64,000 bases of DNA from CAVSRC01 sp963782045 (GCA_963782045.1 CAWAIR010000005.1:124001-188000); one strand, 5' to 3'; numbered from the stretch's first letter, positions 45,135 through 53,774 are shown. The notes: generated by a model from the letters alone, not told the origin. Translations and numbers: made by a program.

Positions 45135-46169
45135 TCAGCCGCCGACCTTGATCGATCCGTCGACGATCCCCGCCTTGATCTTGGAGATCTCGTCCTTGAG
45201 CGCGGCCGGAACCGCGGAATCGAAGTCGTGGAACGGTGCCAGATCGACGCCGCCGCTCTTCAGGTCGCCGACGATGACGCCGCCCTTGAAGGTGCCCTTG
45301 AAGGCCTCGGTGACGGCTTCCTTGGTGGTCACGTCCACTTTCTTCAGCACCGACGACAGGAACACGCCCTTGTGCTCCGGATCGGTCATGTACTGGTCGG
45401 TATCGACGCCGATGATCTTCAGCTTGTCGGGACCGATCTCCTGGGCGAGCGCCGCCGGGCCCTGGCCGACCTTGCCGGCCACCGGCAGGATGATGTCGGC
45501 GCCTTCATCGACCATGCTCTTGGCGATGTCCTTGCCCTTGTCGATCGAGTTGAAATCGCCGACGAACACGCCGTCCTTCTTGGCCGGATCCCAGCCGAGC
45601 ACCTTCACCTTGGTGCCCTTCACCTTGTTGTAGTAGTCGGCGCCCCATACGAAGCCGTCCATGAAGTCGGTCACCGGGCCGCCGATGTTGATGCCGCCGA
45701 AGGTGCCGAGCACGCCGGTCTTGGTCATGCCGGCGGCGAGATAGCCGGCGAGGAACGCGGCCTGGTTGGTCGCATAGACCTGGCCGAGCACGTTCGGGAT
45801 CGTCGGGTCATAGGCATAGTCGACGATGGTGTAGTCGACGCCCGGGTTGGCCTCTGCCGAGGTCTTGGTGGCGTCGCCGAGCAGGAAGCCGACCGTGACG
45901 ATGATGTTGCACTTGGCCTGCACGAACGACTGCAGGTTCGGTACGTAATCGGTCTCGGCCTTGGATTCGAGCACCTTGGCCTCGAATCCGCCTTCCTTGG
46001 CGGCGTCCTGGACGCCCTGCCAAGTGTATTGGTTGAAGCCCTTGTCGTCGACGCCGCCCGTGTCGGTAACGGCGCAGGCGAGGAACGCAAAGGCCGGCGC
46101 GCTCATGACGCCGAGCCACGCGGCAGCGCCAAGTGCGGCAAGGGACGTGGTGATGATCCTGCGGTTCAA
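45135..46169 (-). CDS. BMP-family nucleoside-binding protein
   Basis: 344-residue periplasmic binding protein of the BMP/PnrA family. The signal peptide is about residues 1-28 (LAALGAAAWLGVMSAPAFA); a non-canonical FLAC follows, so lipidation is doubtful. Mature motifs: VTDTGGVDDKGFNQYTWQG, NPGVDYTIVDYAYDP, FLAGYLAAGMTKTG and IIGVDTDQYM. PnrA-like proteins bind purine or pyrimidine nucleosides. The start is TTG at 46167-46169 with a strong AAGGAGGG ahead. First gene of the importer operon, divergent from cdd-deoA. Confidence 0.92.
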   Translation of the reverse strand: MNRRIITTSLAALGAAAWLGVMSAPAFAFLACAVTDTGGVDDKGFNQYTWQGVQDAAKEGGFEAKVLESKAETDYVPNLQSFVQAKCNIIVTVGFLLGDATKTSAEANPGVDYTIVDYAYDPTIPNVLGQVYATNQAAFLAGYLAAGMTKTGVLGTFGGINIGGPVTDFMDGFVWGADYYNKVKGTKVKVLGWDPAKKDGVFVGDFNSIDKGKDIAKSMVDEGADIILPVAGKVGQGPAALAQEIGPDKLKIIGVDTDQYMTDPEHKGVFLSSVLKKVDVTTKEAVTEAFKGTFKGGVIVGDLKSGGVDLAPFHDFDSAVPAALKDEISKIKAGIVDGSIKVGG

Positions 46170-46380
46170 CTGACCCTCCTTCGGATTGACAACGGCACAT
46201 CGGCGGAGTGACCGCCGTTCCCTTCGGGCCGCACCCGGCAGCAGCCGCCGGAGCCCTTGCCGTCAAGGGTTGGGTCAACTCTCGCATTTTCGCATGCCCG
46301 CGCCAAGCCGGTCTCGCGAGGTGACGCATTGCCGCAAAGGCGCTAGAAAACTGGGTTGCGGGATGAGAGGAGACCAGCCG

Positions 46381-46788
46381 ATGGACAGGGAACTCTTTGC
46401 GGCCGCCAAGGCCGTGCGCGCACACGCTCACGCGCCCTATTCCCGCTTCCACGTGGGCGCGGCGCTGCGCACCGATGCCGGCACCGTCCATTCCGGCGCC
46501 AACGTCGAAAACGCCTCCTATCCGGAAGGCTGGTGCGCCGAGACCTCGGCCATTGCCCAGATGGTCGCGGCCGGCGGCACGGCGGCGGAGCGGCGTATCG
46601 TCGCCGTGGCGGTGGTCGCCGAGCGCATCGAGGGCCGCCTGACCACGCCCTGCGGCGGCTGCCGCCAGCGTCTTGCCGAGTTCGCCGGTCCCGACACGCC
46701 GGTCGATGTCATCGACCCGTCCGGCGCGGGCCAGACCTTCACCATGCGCGAGCTGCTGCCATCGGCCTTCGACATGGAGGGCCTGTGA
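46381..46788 (+). CDS. cdd: Cytidine deaminase
   Basis: 135-residue homotetrameric-type zinc deaminase converting (deoxy)cytidine to (deoxy)uridine. Substrate loop YSRFHVGAAL near 20; NVENASYPEG near 42; zinc and catalytic residues in WCAETSAIAQM (Cys and Glu near 53-55) and TPCGGCRQRLAEF (two Cys near 86-89). GAGGAGA lies upstream of the ATG. It is 13 bp before deoA, so uridine formed here can be cleaved directly by the next enzyme. Confidence 0.96.
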   Translation: MDRELFAAAKAVRAHAHAPYSRFHVGAALRTDAGTVHSGANVENASYPEGWCAETSAIAQMVAAGGTAAERRIVAVAVVAERIEGRLTTPCGGCRQRLAEFAGPDTPVDVIDPSGAGQTFTMRELLPSAFDMEGL

Positions 46789-46801
46789 CCGGGGTGCGCC
46801 T

Positions 46802-48121
46802 ATGACGCAGTTTCTTCCACAGGAAATCATCCGCAGGAAGCGCGACGGCGCCACACTGACGCCCGAGGAGATCGCCTTCATGGTCTCCGGCCTCACCGAA
46901 GGTCGGGTGAGCGAGGGCCAGGTCGCCGCCTTCGCCATGGCGGTGTTCTTCAGGGGCATGAGCCGCGACGAGGCGGTGGCGCTCACCGTCGCCATGCGCG
47001 ATTCCGGCGCGGTGCTCGACTGGTCCGGCTTGCCCGGCCCGGCGCTCGACAAGCATTCCACCGGCGGCATCGGCGACAACGTCTCGCTGATGCTCGCCCC
47101 GGCGCTCGCCGCCTGCGGCGCCTATGTGCCGATGATCTCCGGCCGCGGCCTCGGCCACACCGGCGGCACGCTCGACAAGCTCGATTCGATCCCCGGCTAC
47201 CGCACCCAGCCGGACCTTGCTCTCTTGCGCAAGGTGGTCGCCGAGGTCGGCTGCGCCGTCATCGGCCAGACCGCCGACCTCGCGCCGGCCGACAAGCGCC
47301 TCTACGCCATCCGCGACGTCACCGCGACGGTAGAATCGATCCCGCTCATCACCGCCTCGATCCTGTCGAAGAAGCTCGCCGCCGGGCTTGCCGGCTTGGT
47401 CCTCGACGTCAAGACCGGCAACGGCGCCTTCATGGCCAGCATGGAAGACTCGGTCGGCCTGGCCGAAAGCCTCGTCGGCGTTGCCAACGGCGCCGGCATG
47501 AAGACCAGCGCCCTCATCACCGACATGAACCAGCCGCTCGCCTCCGCTGCCGGCAACGCGGTCGAGGTGATGAACGCCGTCGATTTCCTCAAGGGCAAGG
47601 CCGACCGCCGCCTCCATGAGGTCACCGTGGCGCTCGGTGGCGAGCTGCTCGCCGCGGGCGGGCTGGCAACCGACGACAGCGACGGACGGGCGAAGATCGC
47701 AGCCGCCTTCGCCTCCGGCCGCGCGGCGGAAATCTTCGGGCAGATGGTCTCCGCCCTCGGCGGCCCCGGCGATTTCATGGAGAAGCCGGAGAAGCACCTG
47801 AAGGCGGCGCCGGTCGTCCGTCCGGTCGTCCCCGAGCGTCCCGGCACGGTGGCGGAGATCGACACCCGCGCCATCGGCATCGCCGTGGTGGCGCTTGGCG
47901 GCGGCCGCATGAAGCCCGAGGACTCCATCGACCATTCGGTCGGGTTCACCCGGTTGGCCGGCCTTGGTGCCGAGGTCGGTGCGGACGCGCCGCTGGCGCT
48001 CGTCCATGCCCGCGACGAAGCCGCAGCGGCCGCGGCCGAAACGGCGCTCAAGCAGGCTTACGCGGTTAGTGGCTCCGCGCCGCCGGCCACGAAGGCCGTC
48101 TATCAGCGCATCGGCCCCTGA
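46802..48121 (+). CDS. deoA: Thymidine phosphorylase
   Basis: 439-residue phosphorylase splitting pyrimidine (deoxy)nucleosides into base and (deoxy)ribose-1-phosphate. The phosphate-binding signature is LDKHSTGGIGDNVSL near residue 81, followed by SGRGLGHTGGTLDKLDSIPG and VLDVKTGNGAFMAS. Length and domain pattern are those of DeoA/PyNP. Forms an operon with cdd, and its products feed deoB (sugar phosphate) and upp (uracil) downstream. Confidence 0.96.
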   Translation: MTQFLPQEIIRRKRDGATLTPEEIAFMVSGLTEGRVSEGQVAAFAMAVFFRGMSRDEAVALTVAMRDSGAVLDWSGLPGPALDKHSTGGIGDNVSLMLAPALAACGAYVPMISGRGLGHTGGTLDKLDSIPGYRTQPDLALLRKVVAEVGCAVIGQTADLAPADKRLYAIRDVTATVESIPLITASILSKKLAAGLAGLVLDVKTGNGAFMASMEDSVGLAESLVGVANGAGMKTSALITDMNQPLASAAGNAVEVMNAVDFLKGKADRRLHEVTVALGGELLAAGGLATDDSDGRAKIAAAFASGRAAEIFGQMVSALGGPGDFMEKPEKHLKAAPVVRPVVPERPGTVAEIDTRAIGIAVVALGGGRMKPEDSIDHSVGFTRLAGLGAEVGADAPLALVHARDEAAAAAAETALKQAYAVSGSAPPATKAVYQRIGP

Positions 48122-48243
48122 ACCGGCGCGGGCAGGGTTAACGCCGGGCATCGCCGGCCATTAAGGTTGATTCAACTCCGCACCTTCAGCCGCGCCGCGC
48201 CTGGACTATTCTGATCTTGGGGACGGGCAACCGGAGGTTCGCA

Positions 48244-48444
48244 TTGGATCGCGACCACGCGGGCGCCCTGGACGAGTTTCTGGCCGCCTTCGACCGTCGG
48301 CTTCGGGCCGCACCGGTCGTCGAACGGCGCGAGTCTGACGACCGGCGCGCGCATCCCGCGGGCCACTCGGTTCTCGGCCGCCGCGCCAAGGGCCCCGTCA
48401 CCGACGCCTTCGCCTATTGGAATTCCAAGAAGAAAGAGGACTGA
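48244..48444 (+). CDS. Small unknown protein with TTG start
   Basis: 66-codon frame starting TTG GAT CGC GAC, preceded by CGGAGG at ideal spacing. It has a charged helix-like N-terminus (DHAGALDEFLAAFDRRLR), an arginine-rich middle and a C-terminus TDAFAYWNSKKKED. I do not recognise it. Coding is supported by the strong Shine-Dalgarno and placement between deoA and a REP-like repeat. An earlier TTG at 48217 is possible but lacks a good ribosome-binding site. Confidence 0.5.
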   Translation: MDRDHAGALDEFLAAFDRRLRAAPVVERRESDDRRAHPAGHSVLGRRAKGPVTDAFAYWNSKKKED

Positions 48445-48499
48445 AGCCTGTCATCATTCTCCGCATGCCGCCGCAGCAATGCGGTTTCGCACAGAACTC

Positions 48500-48570
48500 A
48501 ACCTCCCCCTTGCGGGGAGGTCGAAATTCGCGAGCTGATGCGAAGCGAATTTCGGGTGGGGATCGTGGCA
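48500..48570. repeat. Palindromic intergenic repeat (REP-like), third copy
   Basis: Hairpin CCTCCCC (48502-48508) / GGGGAGG (48514-48520) with loop CTTGC, followed by a second stem GAAATTCGC (48523-48531) / GCGAATTTC (48545-48553). This two-stem form, CTCCCC-TTGCGGGGAGG then GAAATTCGC...GCGAATTTC, is a layout I recognise from Rhizobiales intergenic regions. It lies between convergent genes (small ORF and deoB), where it could also end transcripts. Confidence 0.65.
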
Positions 48571-48603
48571 CGACGTTGACCATGCCCCGGCCATCCTGAT
48601 CCC

Positions 48604-49824
48604 CTACAGAAAACTCTCCCCGTGCGGCCCCGGCTTAAGGCCAAGATGGGCCGCGATCGTCTCGCCGATGTCGGAAAACGCCCGCCGGCCGATGTCCTTG
48701 CCAGCCAGCCCATGCCGCAGCCCGACGATCGGCACGTGTTCGCGAGTGTGGTCGGTGCCCCGCCACGTCGGGTCGTTGCCGTGGTCGGCGACGAACAGCA
48801 TCAGGTCGCCGTCGCGCATCACCGCGAGCAGCTCCGGCACGCGGGCGTCGAAGGCCTCCAGCGCCGCCGCATAGCCGGCGACGTCGCGGCGGTGGCCGTA
48901 GAGTGTGTCGAAATCGACGTAATTGGCGAAGACGAAATCGCCGTCGCCGGCCTGTGACGCCGCTTCCAGCGTGCGGTCGATGAGCGCGCCGTCGTTCGCG
49001 CCTTTCAGGATCGTGCCGGTGCCGCGATGGGCGAAGATGTCGCCGATCTTGCCGACCGAGAACACGGTGCGGCCGGCCTCCTCGAGCCGGTCGAGCAGGG
49101 TCGGCTCCGGCGGCGGCACGGCATAGTCGCGCCGGTTGGCGGTGCGCTTGAACGTCTCGGTGGTCTCGCCGACGAAGGGCCGCGCGATCACCCGCCCGAC
49201 ATTGAGCGGGTCGCAGAGCCTGCGCGCGATCTCGCAGGTTTCATAGAGCCGGTCGAGGCCGAAATGGGTCTCGTGCGCGGCGATCTGGAACACCGAGTCG
49301 GCCGAGGTGTAGCAGATCGGCTTGCCGGTGCGGATGTGCTCCGCGCCGAGCTCCTCGATGATCGGCACGCCGGAGGCGTGCTTGTCGCCGAGGATGCCGG
49401 GGAGCTTCGCTTGCGCGATGAGTGCGTCGGTGAGCGATGGCGGAAAGGCCGGCTGGGTTTCCGGAAAGTAGGTCCAGGCGAAGGACACCGGCACGCCGGC
49501 GATCTCCCAGTGACCGGAGGGCGTGTCCTTGCCGGTCGAGCTTTCCACGCCATAGCCATAGATCGCCTGACCGTCGGGCGCGGCTTCCAGCCCCGGTGGC
49601 AGCCCGCCGGTCGAGGCCTTGGCCGCGGCCCCCAGCCCCAGCCGCGTCAGGTTGGGCAGCTTCAGCGGCCCCGACCGCTGGCCGTTGCGGTCGGCTTCGC
49701 CCGCCGCGCAGGCGGCAGCGATGTGGCCGAGCGTGTCGGAGCCGATGTCGCCGAAGGCGGCCGCGTCCTCGGCACCGCCGATCCCGACGGAATCCATCAC
49801 CAGCAGGAAAGCGCGTTTGCTCAT
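48604..49824 (-). CDS. deoB: Phosphopentomutase
   Basis: 406-residue alkaline-phosphatase-superfamily mutase converting (deoxy)ribose 1-phosphate to the 5-phosphate. Metal-binding motifs are at both ends: FLLVMDSVGIGGAEDA near residue 10 with GDIGSDTLGHIA, and FVADHGNDPTWRGTDHTREH near 335. KDTPSGHWEIAG near 100 carries the phospho-acceptor Thr region. ATG at 49824 fits the family start. It takes the sugar phosphate from DeoA to pentose-phosphate or aldolase metabolism. Convergent with the deoA side and divergent from upp. Confidence 0.96.
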   Translation of the reverse strand: MSKRAFLLVMDSVGIGGAEDAAAFGDIGSDTLGHIAAACAAGEADRNGQRSGPLKLPNLTRLGLGAAAKASTGGLPPGLEAAPDGQAIYGYGVESSTGKDTPSGHWEIAGVPVSFAWTYFPETQPAFPPSLTDALIAQAKLPGILGDKHASGVPIIEELGAEHIRTGKPICYTSADSVFQIAAHETHFGLDRLYETCEIARRLCDPLNVGRVIARPFVGETTETFKRTANRRDYAVPPPEPTLLDRLEEAGRTVFSVGKIGDIFAHRGTGTILKGANDGALIDRTLEAASQAGDGDFVFANYVDFDTLYGHRRDVAGYAAALEAFDARVPELLAVMRDGDLMLFVADHGNDPTWRGTDHTREHVPIVGLRHGLAGKDIGRRAFSDIGETIAAHLGLKPGPHGESFL

Positions 49825-49961
49825 CCGGCAGGGGTAAGCGCAAAGGGAAGGGGATTCAATGGGGGATAAGCCGGCGGAAGTGCGCCGTTTCCTCACCCGC
49901 GGCGGCGTTGCGGGGCTAAGACAGGCGTGACCACGGCCGCATGAGAAGGAGGCAGACCGCC

Positions 49962-50591
49962 ATGGAAGGTGTCATCACCGTCGACCACCCGCTCGTGCAG
50001 CACAAACTGACCCTGATGCGCGACAAGGCGACGCCCACCGCGAGCTTCCGTCAGTTGCTCCGCGAGATCGCGCTGCTCCTCACCTACGAGGTGACCCGCG
50101 ACCTCAAGCTCACCACCAAGACCATCGAGACGCCGCTGGCGACGATGGAGGCGCCGATCCTGGAGGGCAAGAAGCCGGTCTTCGCTTCGATCCTCAGGGC
50201 CGGCAATGGCCTGCTCGAAGGCATGCTCGATCTCGTGCCCTCCGCCCGCGTCGCCCATATCGGCATCTACCGCGATCCGGAGACGCTGGAGCCGCACGAA
50301 TATTACTTCAAGGCGCCCGACGACATCGCCGACCGGCTGACCATCGTGGTCGATCCGATGCTCGCCACCGCCAATTCGGCCTCGGCCGCCATCAACCGGC
50401 TGAAGGCGCGCGGCGCCCGCGACATCCGCTTCGTCTGCCTGCTCGCCGCGCCCGAGGGCATCGACCGCTTCCAGAAGGCGCAGCCCGGCATCCCCATCTA
50501 CACCGCGGCCATCGACGAGTACCTTAACGACCATGGCTACATCGTCCCCGGCCTTGGCGACGCCGGCGACCGCTTGTACGGGACGAAGTAG
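49962..50591 (+). CDS. upp: Uracil phosphoribosyltransferase
   Basis: 209-residue enzyme making UMP from uracil and PRPP. Typical motifs: VITVDHPLVQHKLTLMRDK at the start, ILRAGNGLLEGMLDLVPSA, the PRPP loop VVDPMLATANSASAAI near 128, and the C-terminal uracil site YIVPGLGDAGDRLYGTK. The loop reads ATAN where the common form is ATGG or ATGN, a small-residue swap. AAGGAGG lies upstream of the ATG. Recaptures uracil released by DeoA. Confidence 0.96.
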   Translation: MEGVITVDHPLVQHKLTLMRDKATPTASFRQLLREIALLLTYEVTRDLKLTTKTIETPLATMEAPILEGKKPVFASILRAGNGLLEGMLDLVPSARVAHIGIYRDPETLEPHEYYFKAPDDIADRLTIVVDPMLATANSASAAINRLKARGARDIRFVCLLAAPEGIDRFQKAQPGIPIYTAAIDEYLNDHGYIVPGLGDAGDRLYGTK

Positions 50592-50624
50592 CCTCGCGAA
50601 GAAGCGCCCGCCGTCGTCGTCCCC

Positions 50625-50933
50625 TCACCCCCCGCTGATCGCGGTCAGAACGAACACCTCCGCCCCGGGCGAGAGCGGTGTGTCGAGCGCGGCGCGCGTG
50701 CCGTCGACGAAGACATTCATGTGCTTGCGGATCGCCGGCGTCGAATCGACGATGCGGTCACCCATGCCCGGCCAGTCCGCGTCGAGCGCCTTGACCATCT
50801 CGCGCACGCTTGACGCCGCCACCGTCAGCCGCCGCGGCGCCCCGGGGAACAGATAGGTGAGAGCCCCGGCCAGCGTCACCGTTACGGTGGCCGTCGCGCT
50901 CTCCGTCGCTGCATGACCGCCCGCCGCATCCAT
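50625..50933 (-). CDS. MoaD/ThiS-family ubiquitin-like protein
   Basis: 102-residue beta-grasp protein with a flexible Ala/Thr-rich N-terminus, core VTVTLAGALTYLFPGAPRRL and ending FVLTAISGG, the Gly-Gly tail needed for adenylation and thiocarboxylation. It lies 5 bp after the Asp-box propeller gene, forming an operon. No moaE, thiG or activating E1-like enzyme is nearby, so it is unlikely to be the molybdopterin or thiamin sulfur carrier itself. It could donate sulfur, or modify a target, in an unknown pathway. Confidence 0.82.
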   Translation of the reverse strand: MDAAGGHAATESATATVTVTLAGALTYLFPGAPRRLTVAASSVREMVKALDADWPGMGDRIVDSTPAIRKHMNVFVDGTRAALDTPLSPGAEVFVLTAISGG

Positions 50934-50938
50934 CGCGC

Positions 50939-52018
50939 CTACTCCAACACCATCGTCTCGACCGAGAGAATGGTCGGCAGGTTCTCGGCCACCGTCGTCC
51001 AACGCTCGCCCTCGTCGGCGCTGGCGTAGAGCGTGCCGGAGGACGTGCCGAAATAGACGCCCGCCGGGTCGAGCTTGTCGGTCGCCATCGCCTGGCGCAG
51101 CACACCGTAGAAGACATTCTCCTGTGGCAGCCCGGTGCGCAGGTCCTGCCAGGTGGCGCCGCCGTCGCGCGTCCGCCACACCGCCGCTCGTGCCTCCGGC
51201 ACGTAGCGGCCGCGGATGTCGCCGTTGAGCGGCACCAGGTAGAGGGTCTCCGGATCGCGCGGATGCGCCGCCGCCGGAAAGCCGAAGGTGGAGGGCAGGC
51301 CCGCCTCGATGCTCTGCCAGGAGACGCCCGCATCGTCGCTGCGGTACATGCCGCAATGGTTCTGCTGGTAGAGCCGGTCGCCTGATCCCGGCGCCTTGAC
51401 CACGCAGTGCACGCACTGGCCGAATTCGGGATAGCGCTGGTCGTCCGGATTGTAGTCGGCGCGCGTGCCCTTGTTGCGCGGCTCCCACGTCTTGCCGCCG
51501 TCGGCGGAATGGAAGACCCCGGCCGCCGAGATGCCCACCCACAGGCGATCGTGATCGTCCGGGTCGATCACCAGCGAATGCAGGACCAGCCCGGCCCCGC
51601 CCGGGTTCCACTGCGGCCGTGTCGGGTGGTCGCGGAGGCCCTTGACCTGCTCCCACTTCACCCCGCCGTCGGTGGACAGGAACAGGCCGGCCGGCTGCAC
51701 GCCGGCATAGACGAAGCCGTTGGCCACGCCCAGGCTCCAGCCGGAGACGATCGGCTCCTCGCCCTCGGCATAGGCGAGCCCCTCGCTCGAATGGCTCCAG
51801 GTGGCGCCAAGATCGTCCGACCGCCACACCGCCGGGCCGAACCAGGCATTGCCGCCGGTGCCGTAGATGGCGCCGGTCGCCGGGTCGCCGACCACATGGT
51901 TCATCGGCCAGGTCTCGCAGAACGGACCGCTGAGCCGCCACGAGCGCCGTCCATCGCCGCTTTCGGCAATGAACACACCCTTCTTCGTCCCCATGAGGAT
52001 CAGGACTTTCTCGGCCAT
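50939..52018 (-). CDS. Asp-box (BNR) beta-propeller protein, sialidase-like fold
   Basis: 359-residue repeat protein without signal peptide. Six Asp-box motifs are visible: SDDLGATW, STDGGVKW, SADGGKTW, SDDAGVSW, TRDGGATW and SADEGERW, indicating a six- or seven-bladed propeller. The start MAEKVLILMGTKKGVF at 52018 is the family start. Catalytic sialidase residues are not evident, so enzymatic activity is doubtful and a scaffold or sensor role is possible. Paired with the MoaD/ThiS gene. CVHCVVKAPG and NHCGMYR supply cysteine/histidine pairs that could bind a metal. Confidence 0.82.
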   Translation of the reverse strand: MAEKVLILMGTKKGVFIAESGDGRRSWRLSGPFCETWPMNHVVGDPATGAIYGTGGNAWFGPAVWRSDDLGATWSHSSEGLAYAEGEEPIVSGWSLGVANGFVYAGVQPAGLFLSTDGGVKWEQVKGLRDHPTRPQWNPGGAGLVLHSLVIDPDDHDRLWVGISAAGVFHSADGGKTWEPRNKGTRADYNPDDQRYPEFGQCVHCVVKAPGSGDRLYQQNHCGMYRSDDAGVSWQSIEAGLPSTFGFPAAAHPRDPETLYLVPLNGDIRGRYVPEARAAVWRTRDGGATWQDLRTGLPQENVFYGVLRQAMATDKLDPAGVYFGTSSGTLYASADEGERWTTVAENLPTILSVETMVLE

Positions 52019-52215
52019 GACCGCTTCCCTCCCTTGCGCTTTTCGCCAACGTCGCCAGGGACGACGAACGGCGCCCGGCACTTTCGACATGGAACTGGAG
52101 CTATTTTAACATGACCTCCGGCGCGCGGCACGCCGCACCTCCCGACCGACTTGATCGCCCGGCGCTTTCGGTGGGAAGGGTAGGGACAACGACAACACCT
52201 GCGGGGGAAGCACCC

Positions 52216-52980
52216 ATGAAATACGGCGCCATCTATCCGAGCCTCAAGGGCCGCACGGTCCTGGTCACCGGCGGCGGCTCGGGCATCGGCGAATCGATCG
52301 TCGAGCATTTCGCCGCCCAGGGCGCCAAGGTCGCCTTCATCGATATCCAGGAGAAGCCGTCGAAAGCGCTGGTGGCGCGGCTGAAGCGCAGGCGCCAGAA
52401 GGTCCATTTCGAGCCGTGCGACCTGACCGACATTGCTGCGCTGAAGAAGGCCGTCGCCAACGTGCGCAAGGTGTTCGGGCCGATCACCGTCCTGGTCAAC
52501 AACGCCGCCCATGACGAGCGCCATACGCTGGAGGAGGTCACGCCGGAATATTTCGACGATCGCATCGCGGTGAACCTGAAGCACCAGTTCTTCGCCATCC
52601 AGGCCGTGGCACCGGACATGAAGAAGGCCAGGAACGGCGCCATCGTCAACATCGGCTCCAATTCGTGGATGATCGCCCACGGCGGCCTGCCTGCCTACAC
52701 CACCGCCAAGGCCGGCGTGCTCGGCCTCACCCGCGGGCTCGCCCGCGAGCTCGGCAAACACAACGTGCGTATCAACCACATCGCCCCGGGCTGGATCCTC
52801 ACCCCGCGCCAGCTCGAGCTGTGGGCGACGCCGGAATCGCTCGCCCAGCTCATGCGCGACCAGTGCCTGCAGCGGCAATTGAAGGGCGACGACATCGCCC
52901 GCGCCGTGCTGTTCTTCGCCTCCGACGAGGCCTCCGCCGCGACCAACCAGACCTACGTCTTCGACGGCGGCTGGCTGTAG
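52216..52980 (+). CDS. Short-chain dehydrogenase/reductase
   Basis: 254-residue classical SDR. Cofactor motif VLVTGGGSGIGESIVEHF near residue 16, Asp in AFIDIQ, NNAAHDE (NNAG variant), catalytic Ser in VNIGSNSWM and Y-x-x-x-K in AYTTAKAG near 158-162. C-terminus ASAATNQTYVFDGGWL is standard. The acidic residue after strand 2 suggests NAD+. Likely oxidises a sugar or polyol, but the substrate cannot be read. Divergent from the Asp-box gene. Confidence 0.93.
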   Translation: MKYGAIYPSLKGRTVLVTGGGSGIGESIVEHFAAQGAKVAFIDIQEKPSKALVARLKRRRQKVHFEPCDLTDIAALKKAVANVRKVFGPITVLVNNAAHDERHTLEEVTPEYFDDRIAVNLKHQFFAIQAVAPDMKKARNGAIVNIGSNSWMIAHGGLPAYTTAKAGVLGLTRGLARELGKHNVRINHIAPGWILTPRQLELWATPESLAQLMRDQCLQRQLKGDDIARAVLFFASDEASAATNQTYVFDGGWL

Positions 52981-53010
52981 GGCCGCCGCCGCCGGAAGGG
53001 ATGCCTGGTA

Positions 53011-53076
53011 GCCCGGATGGAGCGGAGCGTAATCCGCGGACGCGTCACCCGCATTCCGCTTCGCCGCATGCGGGCC
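53011..53076. repeat. Paired inverted REP element
   Basis: Two inverted copies of one motif face each other. Copy 1 (53011-53039) begins GCCCGGATGGAGCGGAGCGT; the reverse complement of copy 2 (53048-53076) begins GGCCCGCATGCGGCGAAGCG. They share GCCCG-ATG-GCG-AGCG-AAT. The pair is separated by 8 bp and lies 31 bp after the SDR stop. The motif GCCCGGATGGAGCG-AGCG-AATCCGG is a widespread alphaproteobacterial repeat. Confidence 0.65.
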
Positions 53077-53207
53077 ACGGACTCAGGATCGGGGGCAGGC
53101 CTCGAAGGATCCCTAAACCTTTCATCAAAGGCCGCGGCGCCGCTCGCGCTTTCTTAAGCGTTGCGCGCCACCATGGGCGGGTCCGTGTCAGCCGAAACGG
53201 TGTCCGC

Positions 53208-53774
53208 GTGCTCGGTCGCCTCGTTCTCTTCGCCGCAGTCATCTCGGCGATTGCCATCTCCGCGCCGCGCCTGGCGCCGGCTCTGCTGTCGGCTGCGCTC
53301 CATGCGCCGCGCCAGGCGGCCGGCGAAAGCGCCGTGCCTGCCGCCCCTGCCGAGCGCAGGCCGTTGCCGCCGCTCGCCTCCGCCGATCAGAGCCGGGACA
53401 GTGGCCGTCAGGTGGCACTCAGCGCCAACGCCGAAGGCCATTTCGTCGCCGAGGCCAGCATCGACGGCAGCCGCGTCCCGGTCATGGTCGATACCGGCGC
53501 CACCACCATCGCCCTCACCGATGCCACCGCGCGGCGCCTGGGGCTCTATTTGGCGAGGAGCGACTACAACGAGCATCTGTCGACCGCCAACGGTGTCGTC
53601 AACGGGGCGCGCGTCACGCTGCGCGAGGTCCGCGTCGGCAATGTCGCCCTGCGCGACGTCACCGCGATCGTCGTTCCCGGCAATGCCCTTCCGGTCGATC
53701 TCCTCGGCATGAGCTTCCTCGCCCGCCTGTCGAAGTTCGAGATCGCCCACGGCCAGCTCGTGCTGACCCAGTAG
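53208..53774 (+). CDS. Membrane-anchored retropepsin-like aspartic protease (TIGR02281 type)
   Basis: 188-residue protein. An N-terminal hydrophobic segment (LGRLVLFAAVISAIAISA) likely anchors it. A proline-rich linker is followed by a single clan-AA aspartic protease domain with VMVDTGATTIALTD (catalytic DTGA near residue 90) and VDLLGMSFLARLSKFEI near 165, typical of the family. Such single-domain proteases act as dimers, probably in the periplasm; substrates unknown. The start is placed at GTG 53208, directly before the hydrophobic segment, without a clear Shine-Dalgarno, so it is uncertain. Confidence 0.75.
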   Translation: MLGRLVLFAAVISAIAISAPRLAPALLSAALHAPRQAAGESAVPAAPAERRPLPPLASADQSRDSGRQVALSANAEGHFVAEASIDGSRVPVMVDTGATTIALTDATARRLGLYLARSDYNEHLSTANGVVNGARVTLREVRVGNVALRDVTAIVVPGNALPVDLLGMSFLARLSKFEIAHGQLVLTQ

